A stretch of DNA of 64,000 nt from Apostichopus japonicus (lineage: Eukaryota > Echinodermata > Holothuroidea > Aspidochirotida > Stichopodidae): assembly GCF_037975245.1 (NCBI RefSeq), contig NC_092569.1, positions 16,290,001 to 16,354,000 of the forward strand, read 5' to 3'. A program made the translations under genes and the position numbers. Below, in pieces: positions 1-9,900 of the stretch (its first letter is position 1; every line of letters starts with the position of its first letter). The notes below the pieces were generated by a model. The model was given only the letters and a program-made list of their open reading frames with translations. It searched no databases and had not been told where the DNA came from.

Positions 1-190
1 TCCATATTAATGATATGGTGTAATTAAACTTATTATATTTTATTGTGCACACCGACAATAATGTCAAACAGCATGGTAAAGAGAAACTGAAAATCATATG
101 TAGTTTAAAAATGATTGAGTTAGAAAATAATTTATCACAATTAAATATTCAACTTCAACTTGAATTTGTTAAAAGATAAAGGAAACTTAC

Positions 191-259
191 GGTTTCTGCC
201 TGAAAAGCTGGAAGTTGAGAGAAGAGTCCCAAAACACAAAATGTTAGGATGAACTGCAT
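191..259 (-). CDS. Fibrinogen-related protein gene 0, exon 1 only (signal peptide)
   Basis: This is the first coding exon of a fifth copy of the array gene; the rest lies beyond the left edge. The ATG is the complement of 257-259. It is followed by 22 more codons that begin MQFILTFCVLGLFSQ and end in FQAET, then a GTAAGT donor (complement of 185-190). The hydrophobic core and the FQA end predict a signal peptide cut after residue 21. The exon is nearly identical to exon 1 of genes A and D and ends in the same phase (0). The conserved 5' flank, including a TGACACGTGTCA palindrome 121 bp from the ATG, is also present. Function is inferred only from the complete neighbours. Confidence 0.8.
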
Positions 260-379
260 CTTGACGATTTTTTCTGGTCTTGACGATCACAAATCTCAAG
301 AAGGAATGAAGTAAACTTTCTGGCAGTGTACCAGTTCAACCACTTTATGTGCATACCCTACGTTCTATGACGTGGTTGT

Positions 380-391
380 TGACACGTGTCA
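380..391. promoter_or_regulatory. TGACACGTGTCA palindrome upstream of gene 0
   Basis: This perfect 12-bp palindrome with a CACGTG E-box core lies 121 bp upstream of the gene 0 start codon. The same site at the same spacing is found in genes A, C and D. A TGACG half-site lies beside it (368-372). A regulatory role is inferred from conservation and fixed spacing. Confidence 0.45.
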
Positions 392-894
392 CCGAAGAGC
401 TGATTAACCATTTACATTTATACTAATTGTTACAACCCGGATGATCACGTAAATAAAAACATAAGCTAACAGTTTTTCTATTGTCCCTTAAAGAGTAACA
501 TTTATGATAATTACTATTAGTCCATTTTTATAGCTTTAATTGTATAGACGTAATGCGATGTCACTTTAATGGTCATATTAGTTATATTGCATTCATATAC
601 AATCTTAAACCAATTCAGAATATCTCTTTCGATAACACAAATTTTATCGCATATATATTACATTTTGCTTTTTAACCTTTCGCCTATAAGTAAGTTTGAA
701 TCCTAACGTACTACTTTCAATTAACCGAGTTTCGTCTCCTGCAGCTTACCATCAACACTTTAATGATGTTAAGGAAACTCCTGTAAAGCCCATTAAGCAG
801 TGCCAAAATTGAACTATATATCTACAACCAAGCCTTAGGATACCATTCAACAGTATCAAACCTCAATATCTATTTATTTTTTTAAAATAAAATC

Positions 895-1545
895 CAACCA
901 ACGCTCTCTACAAGTTGCCATGTGTTTGTGATATTACCCAGGATGCAACGTTTGCATGACGTCACACATGCACCTCGGCAGAGTTAGACTTGCCGCTATG
1001 CAGATTCTCTCGTAGTACCGCTGCACACAAAACAACGCTGGCGTACGGTATATGCTGAAACTGCTAAACTATCAATAATTTTCAAATTATTACAACGGTT
1101 GAACTGGACTTTATTATCCAGAAATTTAAAGAAAAATAACTTAAGTTACCTTGTAGCCATCTTGCGTTCGATTTTGAGTAATGTATACAGACGAGATGTA
1201 GCCTAGGCCTAAATAGTGTATCGTCCAAATATCCACAATCGTAGTTCAGGTAACAAGTATAGTTACTATATAACTTAGTCATAGTAACACTACTCAACAT
1301 ACTGTACTCGATCATCACTTCGTCGATGAAAAGTATCGTTTATTCGAGCAATTCAACATGACTGAGGCCCACATTATCCCAGATGACCATTGCGTAGAAC
1401 TGACTCCATCACCCTGACATAAGGTGCCACAAAGTATTAGTAATTTCAGAAGAAAGTGATCGAGCCATAGTTTAAAATTCGGAAGCAAACAATCTGCGTC
1501 TGTGTTAACAGTCATCTTGCAAAATACCAATTTATTTATAAACGA
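895..1545. other. Conserved upstream block (copy at gene 0)
   Basis: About 600 bp is shared with 15350-15930 (gene A), 37735-38360 (gene C) and 53380-54020 (gene D). It includes TGACGTCA (a CRE-type site) at 958-965, next to the near-palindrome TGCAACGTTTGCA. Short open frames on the minus strand (for example 1082-1318 here and 37982-38185 in gene C) are broken differently by indels, so I treat the block as non-coding. It is absent from the region upstream of gene B. Confidence 0.45.
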
Positions 1546-1639
1546 CATTAAGCGTACGTATGTATCTATCCTTCAAAATTGGTTAAATATTCTACATTTA
1601 CTTGAAGTATGAAGATGTTTAGTTATTACACCACTGGCA

Positions 1640-1890
1640 AGTTACTACCAATTTCAGCTTTCAATGTATCGATAACCGTCATAGTTGCTGGCAAGTTTTA
1701 TTAAAATGCTTAGAATCTTTTTTTCTTTCATCAGTAATCTCATTTACCCCTTGATTATCCTAGGAGTTTGCCAAGTCTATCTACATTTCAAATCAGTAAA
1801 GAAGCTCTCCTTTAAGCTTGTAATATACTTTTTTTCATCTATAAGAAACTCATCCGTACCAAGTTTCTTTTCGCCAGCCTGATGGCAAAA
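1640..1890. other. Relic of a fibrinogen-gene intron 4
   Basis: This stretch aligns through most of its length with intron 4 of gene B near 19745-19945. Both contain the words GGCAAGTTTTATTAAAATGC and CCTAGGAGTTTG in the same order. No fibrinogen exon is attached here. It is best explained as the remnant of an array gene lost between gene 0 and gene A. Confidence 0.5.
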
Positions 1891-3460
1891 AAATGAAATT
1901 TATATGCTCCCTTGTTCACTCTTTCCCACGTCTACTAGCTCCCTTGTCCATAATTGTCTTTTTGGATTATTGTATATACATGTTATATATGTATACTACG
2001 TATGTTAAGTGGTATGAAAAAAGCGGGCGCACTTTCTAATTCAAAATATAGGAAACCAAATTATTCAAGAACGACACATTTATCGTCGGTGTGTTAAACT
2101 TTGTTTTATTACTTTTATCACGGACATGCTGAGTAACCATCTTAATATGAACTATAACATTATACTGTTAATAGAATCACCCACTTCGAACATTGTCTTT
2201 TGCTTATTGTTTTGGTATGAGAAAGAGCCCTTTCAATCAACTAGGTTTATAAATTAAAATGTCTCTACATGCAGACCATTATTTCAGTTGCTTAGATGCA
2301 ACCCAAAACACAATAGAAAAACTAACCGTTACAATTTTAAGGGATCCCATATATAACTAGTTTACAGTGTATCTTGTTTTTGTTTTGTTTTTGTGTGTCC
2401 GACAAGTCATGTTGTATATCATTTACGGATACGTTGCTTTTTATATGAGGTTTTAAAGAATTTATGTTAGTTTAGTAATTATAACTATATAAAAAGATGC
2501 TGTAATAGTTACAATTTACCATTAAAAGGCGCATTCCAAACAATCTACTATTTTAAGGCGAATATTTTGAAATCCGGACTAGCTATGGAATCATCGTGAG
2601 CACTCTTTTCTCCTGGTGTATAAGGCATTGCGAATTAGATTCTGCCTAAAGCGAACCTTTTACGATAATAATGAGATTTACACGAAGTATTGTTTTTGCC
2701 TCGATTCTGATTGTTTTATCGGTTAAAACTGGTAAAGATGAGTACCCGTTACTTAGTTAAAACGGATGTGTGTTATGATTTCTTAACATCTGTTACATTT
2801 ATGACTAGTTGCTACTGCAGTACACTTACAAACAGAAAATACTAAACACTCTCATCCTATGCATAATGATTAACTGGATAACCAGACTACTTTAAAGGTT
2901 TCGCCAATAATTTCGTCTACATTTATTGGAAGACACTTAACTGCAAAACGCTTAAAATCTGCATGTTGAACCATCTTTACAACGTCAGTTAGTAAGTTTT
3001 ACACAGTAGCATCTGCTGACAAGTCTAACATGTGTTACGGTGTTATAATATACTTCAGTTTATACTGAGTAATGGTTGCCTCTTATGAACAGTACAAAAT
3101 AATCAAGGGTCCGTTGCCAAATTAAGACTACACTAGATCATCTGACTGTTTTGACCAAATGAAAGTTATAAGTTAATATTAGAGATTCCACTCTTATAAG
3201 TTGGTAATTTAGCCGCCAATCCATTTTTTTAAAGTGTACATTAATCACATGAAATGATCTACCGTAATGTCTACTGTAAAATTCGTCCACTGTGGGAAAA
3301 CCTCTGCATAAGCTACAGTGTAGCACCACATGTGAAAGTTCCATTACCTTTATCTTCTCCAATTCTATCGTAACTATGTAAATCCAGACTTTTACAAATC
3401 TTTACGACCTTTTGTTATTGGTTATTAGTAACCCCATGGTTGTACTGAAAAGAGCATATC

Positions 3461-3691
3461 TTATAGATCAAGATCGGATTTTGAGTTCAAATCATTGTAT
3501 AAAGTATCGGAATCAGTTCCATGCATTTTAAACTCTTCAGAGTCAAATAGGTTACTTAGCGTGTTCGTTATTGCATAATAATCTCCCGCGAGATAGATCA
3601 AGGCACCATTGTACATATATATGAATGGAACGCAATCGTTGGCGATGGCATCAATGGAATATGTTAATAAGTTCACACGGTGACAGAACAA
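3461..3691 (-). other. Exon-like open frame of unknown identity
   Basis: This is a minus-strand open frame of 76 codons ending in LNSKSDLDL and a stop. Its middle (for example CVPFIYMYNGALIYLAGDYY) has a protein-like composition and one hydrophobic stretch. The ATG is not convincing, and no clear acceptor or partner exon was found. Most of the frame lies in a part absent from the paralogous spacer upstream of gene B, so conservation cannot be tested inside the window. It could be the terminal exon of an unrelated gene or chance. Confidence 0.2.
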
Positions 3692-4315
3692 TGTCTTACT
3701 TTAAAAGATATTTCGTGTATACGTTGAAAATTGGCAAGTAAAGGAAAAAATGTTGGACTGCGTTATCGAGTCGATTGAGTTTTAATGATAATTCGATGTC
3801 ATATACAGGACTACATGAGAAAGTAAAAAATATTCCTGGCATGTACGGAAATGTATTGTTTGTGAGTAATTGTGCACTTCATTGTAATTAGATCTAACGT
3901 TCTATCGCTGACTCAAAACAAATAACTCACATTCTTGCATGGTTAAAGCACGGACCCCACACTTTTCTTATTGTACTGGGTCGTGGTGGCTGGGGCGAAG
4001 GGGTTGGGGGATGGGGCCAATAAGTGAAGTCGTGCAGGGCTGCGGTAAGGTAAAATATTATTGTTCTTGAACGGTAGATAGGGGTGGAGGAGTGGAAGAT
4101 TGCTTCGAGGCAAAACCTGTAAACTGGAGTCATTGTGGATAACGGGTTTTTCTGTGGCTTATATATTGGGCATTATCCTCGATTATTGTCGATCTCATTT
4201 TAGTAATGAAAACAATATAATTTGCATAAAAAACGCTCGATGAAAGCCACAATGGTTTCACAATGAAAAAAAAAATCAAGATAGACGAGTCTGGAAATGT
4301 TTGTATTCATCTTCC

Positions 4316-4321
4316 TTTAAT
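4316..4321 (-). terminator. Possible poly(A) signal of gene A (ATTAAA)
   Basis: ATTAAA on the minus strand lies about 134 nt downstream of the gene A stop. The same hexamer occurs at the matching place after gene C (30726-30731). No transcript evidence is available. Confidence 0.3.
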
Positions 4322-4454
4322 ATTCATCATTCAATGTTACAAAAATCATAAGGAGCTGTTGTTAAGTTAATAGTCGGATATTTCACAAGTCTAGAGTAGA
4401 TGACGATAACACAATGTTTGGTGATCATTCTAGTTGCTGTGAACGTTCGATGTA

Positions 4455-6808
4455 TTAAACTGGACGTATCTTCATTTCAACGTATTTAATGTTGTTACTA
4501 CTCCCTGGAAGATTATACCAATAGATGCTCTTGCAATAAGTACTGCCGGCTGTGTACAGTCCGTTCAGGTTAGAATTATGATAAGAACAACAACAACAAT
4601 TATCGTGCCACCACGCTCCGTGGCAATACTGGGCCAAGTTGTAAGTAGAATCACGATCATTGTCGCGATTGAACGTCGTAAATGTCTGGTTCCTGTGATT
4701 CGCCATGCTAGCATATGCTGCGAAAGGAAAGCACAAATACGAGATGAAGTAGACAGGAATCTTCATTTTATTATTTGTTTACACGTTTGACTTAAATACT
4801 GGATGCATTATTAGGACTTTTTTGGATATATTTGTTGGAGATAATGAACAAGCTATATAATATAATATGTAAAAATCCTTCTAAAATGTTATCTTGATAG
4901 TTACATTGTTGTGCTTGTGGCCTTGTGGTAATCAGATGTGATATCATAGCTGTCATTGAAATGTGTGATTTTTAATTCCCAATTGGGATCAATTTGTATT
5001 GACTTTGCATTCCTCCAAGGTAAGGTAGAAACTATTGGGTGGAAATGCAATGGTTTTTGATATGTTTTTTTTATTTAGTGTACAGTAAAACTATGACATC
5101 ACTCACAATTGTTTCCATCAAATTCATTTATTAAACCAAGTTCCTTGCAATTTCAGCTATTAATATATGGATATTTTTTACAATTACTGGGAAATTAATG
5201 ACAAAGCCTACAAACATGTGCTTCAGTTGTCATAGGTAGTTTCATATATATATATATATATATATACCAAAATGGCACCGTCTTTTGCCAACATCTTCAT
5301 GGGAAACCTCGAGAAAGAATTTTTATCTCGACAAAACTTGAAACCACACACGTGGTTACGTTACATTGACGATATCTTTATGATATGGACCCATGGTGAG
5401 GCTAATCTAAAACTCTTCATTGATGACATAAACTCGTTTCATCACACTATCAAATTCACTGCTGATTTTTCTGGACATGGCGTTCACTTTCTGGATACCA
5501 CCGTGACCCTACAAAATGGTTCACTCAAAACAGACTTGTTCAATAAACCCACGAACAAGCACAACTACCTCTTACCAAGCAGTTGCCATCCACGTCACTG
5601 TACCAGAAATATTCCGTACAGTCAAGCGTTGCGCATTCGATGCATTTGCTCCTCTGAAGTCGATTTTGATTCACGCACTAAAGAACTGTCACAACACCTC
5701 CTAAACAGACAGTATTTTCGGGGTACTATTGAAAATGCCATCAAAAAGGCTAAAAGCAAACCCCGTACCGAAACATTGACGTACAAAACTCGTCAAACCA
5801 GTTCCAAAAGGGTACCATTGGTTACTGAATTCCACCCTGGTCTCCCACCACTGGCTAATATCATTCAGAAGAATTTTCACCTTCTTCAAGGCACCGAACG
5901 CCTGAAATCAGTATTCCCAGAATTACCTGTCATCGCTTTTAAAAGACCCAGCAACCTACGGGATATCTTAGTTCGGGCATCCTTTCGGGATGACACCCCA
6001 TTAGGGGAAAGCAAAACAGAAACTACAGGATCATCGCCCTGTACACAAAATTGCAAAACGTGCTTACTTGTCGATTCGACCGGGGCCTTTCAGAGCAACC
6101 AAACCAAACGCACGTTCCAAATTCGGCACAAAATTAACTGCCTATCCAAAAATGTCATTTACCTCATCTACTGCAATATTTGTAACTTACAATACATTGG
6201 AGAGTCAAAAAACACTCTTAGAATGAGAATGACACAACATAGATCGGCGATCAAAACAAAAAAGATCTACCAACCTGTTGCAAATCACTTCAATCTCCAA
6301 AATCATTCAATTGAGAATTTGCGTGTTATTGCCATTGACCAGAACGATTCTTGGACAGATAAATCTAGGAAAGCGAAAGAAAATTTCTGGGAACTAAACC
6401 TAAAGACCACGGCACCATTCGGTTTAAACATCAGAAACGATTTGCCGTCCCAGATAAACCAAAACAATTCCTTTACAATTACGACGGAATCGGATTAAAA
6501 TAATCCGACGCGGATTAAAATAATCCGAATTTCTAATACTTCTGCTCTATTCAGCAGAAATCAGTAAGTCGCTTTGCCTTTACAACCATGCCGACATCTT
6601 CTCTATAAAACAGTTTCAATTCCTGCTACTCCTTGTCACTTTCGGTGATCATGCACTGAAGAAGAGCTAGTTTTGCTCGAAAGCTCTGCAAAAACCAAAC
6701 ATTGGCTGTTTTACTTCCAATCACTTACCTAATTCAATTATTGTATCTCACTCGAGATCCAGCCTTTCTCTAAATGCAGCATAGTTGTTTAACAGTTTTT
6801 CCGTTATT

Positions 6809-6900
<92 letters not shown>

Positions 6901-9900
6901 AACCGAACTTGCATAGTACTTAAGCTTTGAGGGCTATTCTTTAAGCTGTATAAACTGTTTACGTAATGTTATGTCGGGAAATCCCCGTTAAGTTGTTTAC
7001 TATGACGTAAGTAATCGTGCACCTGGCCTCTCGGTCTCCGGAAGTCTGGTGACTGCAACACTAAGGCGGTGCTCTTTGAAGTAGTAACTTTCTCACGCGC
7101 GTAAACTTAAGCCATTGTTCAGGCTAGTATAAAAGGAGCTGTTGGTACGTGCAGCGAGGGACTCTTTGCCAAAATCTCGCAAGACGTCTACGTACGGTAC
7201 GTTATCATAATCATTTACTATTATCCAAGTTGGTAGGTTTCTAATACCACAGCACCGTGTTTAACTGTTCATAGATATTGCAAGCGTTTAGAATATTATT
7301 GGATACATTTGTGAGTTGTATAAATTGTTAGCAAACTGCGATATTTAACTGAGGGAGATTACGCCCAATTATTTAGGAGTAACGTTATTGACCGATTGTT
7401 ATCATTTTACGTTATTCAGTAGCGCTGTGAACTACGTGACAATGTGTGTACTTTAGTAGAGATCAGTATTCTGCCGTGATTGTATATTTTTCAGTTAGTC
7501 CGTAAGTAGGAACATAAGTGAATAGCCTAGGTCAGATATCAGAAAGATACGTTACTGCCATTTAGTCAATCGATTGGTTCTTAGTATATTTGCATCTGTT
7601 AACGGTATTGCAGACACCGTTTAGTTAACCCTATAGCTTTTAATCTGTTTACATATTTGGACGTTGCGTTTAGCACCGCGTTTTACGTTGCGTTCCGCGC
7701 TGCGTTGGGCGCCGCGTTGTACGTTGCGTTATACGCTGCGTGTGGCGCCGCGTTGGACGCTGCGTTGGGCGCTGCGTTTAGTGCCGTGTTCTACGCTGCG
7801 TTTAGACGCCGCGTTTAGGAATTGCGTTAACCATTACGTTATGCGTAATGCAAGGATAAGCACTAAGTAAGAACCTTTAATGAACCAAAGTGTAAGAACA
7901 CGGAGGTCTGAATAAACGGTACCACTGTGCCACGGGCACTTTAACATCTTCTCCATTGTGATTATTTTGTCGAGACTCTCTTCCGCCAACCCCATCATTA
8001 AAGACTGCCCCACCAGACAGGGAAGTGACGTTACAATATATATTCTGTTTCTGGTCAATTCCCTTTTCTTTGTTTGTTTTGTTTTGTGTTGTTTTTTGTA
8101 CTTTCCTAAAGGGTTTTATTGCTGTGACCATATGAGAGCAGGGTAGGAAATAGGAGATTTCATACTTTGGAATAACATTTCATTTCAATATATCTCTACT
8201 TCCTGGTTGACACTCAGATCACACGGGAAATGAATTTGACGAAGAATATTCTAGGTTAATAATCATATTTTAGAGCGACTTTTCAAGTAACTATATATAT
8301 TTTCATCTGTCTATGCAGAGTTTACTACCTTTATTGTTGGAACACATTCAGTCATAATAGTAGTAATAATACATGTGGGTTGCACGTTGCCAAATGTCAC
8401 ATATGGCACATCTTTCAGAAATGCTAATTGTTTATTACCTTTAAATTTTGTATTGATATATTTATCGTATTAATAGAAACACTGCGTTAGTCATATATAA
8501 ATACTGCTGTTCTTAACTTCCAAGTGAGAGTTATACCTCAGAACAGCAGGGAAACGCAAAGAGCAACCACATGACATAACATATATACGTACCTGTAGTG
8601 CTGGAGCTATCGTATTCTCCAAGGCCAACTAAACGATACTTAGTCTCTTCGTCGCTGATCCTAAACAGGTCGTACCTCGCAAAATAGGGATCTCCATTCA
8701 CGTTGTTTAAATCAATGCGAAGCATGTAATCCTTTTGGTTAGTTAAGAGTGATATTTTATCGTTGCCAAGCCAAAATTCATTATTGAGGAAACCAAAGCC
8801 ATCTCGGTAATCATACCAGTCTCTGTAAAACTCCACGGAACCATCGACCCGGCGTTGGAAGACCTGGTTTAGTTTCAAAACAAAAACATGTCATATTTGG
8901 TTTGAACATAACGAACCATTTGTACGATGTACGGGTTAGATGTATCAGTGTGGTTAGTGTATAATGGTTCGCCTTACGTTGAAAGATACGGTAGCATGTG
9001 CACCATTTAGATTCTGCTTTTTCTAATGGAATACATTTGGTATCATATAATTTTGCCCATATTGCGAACAGTAATATGGCTATAAAAATATTTTGAGTTA
9101 CCGAAGAGAAAACAATCATACTTTAGGAAGATTAATGGTTACTCGGGAAGTCATTATAAGCGTTAATAAAAATACATCATAAATAATGCATAAATATATA
9201 AATACATAGCGGTAAATTTGACTCTAAGTATAACGTTTTCCTGAGACTTAAATCAAACTGAAAGATATGAATAAATAATATATGCCTTGTCGAACGAACC
9301 AGCAACTGTTACATACATAATCTGTATAAAGGAATCGCTTTTTACTAAACCAATAAAATATAAAATATCAAGATACTTCAGGAAGCACGCTAAAATATAA
9401 ATTAATTAAGGGTAATATTATGTATGTTCTTACCGTCCAACCTCCTCCGTCAATTGAGTTATTACAGTAAACTTGAAAAGGTTCATTGGCTCCATCTGGC
9501 TTAATCAGATAAATTCCAGATTCAGAGGAACTCCCTTCACATTGGTCGTAAACTTCTTTACAATCTCGAGGATATTCTGGCTCTTGGTAGAAAAAGTAGG
9601 AAGAGTCTGAAGGAATGAAAAAGAAAAACTTGTAAGAAATGAATGCGATCAAATTTAAAGAGAACTACCAAACTCGACGTCCCGTTTACCGGTCTATCGA
9701 TAAAATTGAAAATTACGGTTTGCAAAAACAAACAAAAACTGTTTTTCAAAATAATGAACATAAACCTTCCATACTGATTCTTGCTTGGAAGAACAACTTT
9801 GAAGTAAACATTGTAAATTCGTAAAAGAACAACAATGACACAGTGAATTCTTAAATAAAGTAACAGAATCTCCCACTCCCACCGCAAGAAAAATATCCTG

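Larger units (their letters stand above)
260..3940. other. Spacer upstream of gene 0: mosaic of duplicated blocks
   Basis: The spacer is built from pieces related to other parts of the array. From 260 to about 1620 it matches the upstream regions of genes A, C and D. From about 1640 to 1890 it matches intron 4 of gene B (about 19740-19945). From about 1970 to 3400 it matches the region upstream of gene B (about 27090-28430), and about 3660-3940 matches 29187-29460. No gene is clear apart from one weak exon-like frame at 3461-3691. Confidence 0.6.
5267..6810 (+). mobile_element. PLE1: 5'-truncated Penelope-like retroelement in gene A intron 4
   Basis: The element starts directly after a TA tract, in the middle of the reverse transcriptase, and ends before another TA tract. 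It contains the C-terminal part of the RT/GIY-YIG frame (5272-6498), two tandem small palindromes of the form CGGATTA-AAA-TAATCCG after the stop, a hammerhead-like motif (6652-6690), and a 3' tail ending TTTAACAGTTTTT-like. PLE2 has a similar tail ending. The element is antisense to the host gene. The matching intron of gene C lacks it. Confidence 0.8.
6898..8035 (+). mobile_element. Solo LTR of an LTR retrotransposon (1138 bp)
   Basis: The element begins TGTAAC and ends GTTACA, a perfect 6-bp terminal inversion of the TG...CA type. It is flanked on both sides by ATAT, so a 4- or 6-bp target duplication is possible but cannot be measured inside a TA tract. It contains a TATA box (TATAAAAG, 7128-7135) and AATAAA (7911-7916) in the order expected for U3-R-U5. 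No primer-binding site or gag/pol follows, so it is a solo LTR. The superfamily cannot be assigned. The matching TA tract in gene C is empty. Confidence 0.62.

Noticed and set aside
1082-1318. Minus-strand open frame with TMTKLYSNYTCY in the conserved upstream block
   Set aside because: The matching frames in the gene A, C and D units are shifted or stopped by indels, so the conservation is at DNA level only.
4578-4790. Plus-strand 70-codon frame
   Set aside because: It is antisense to exon 5 of gene A, which has strong protein-level evidence.
7664-7870. 68-codon Leu/Arg-rich open frame
   Set aside because: It is created by the 12-bp minisatellite inside the solo LTR; there are no domain features.
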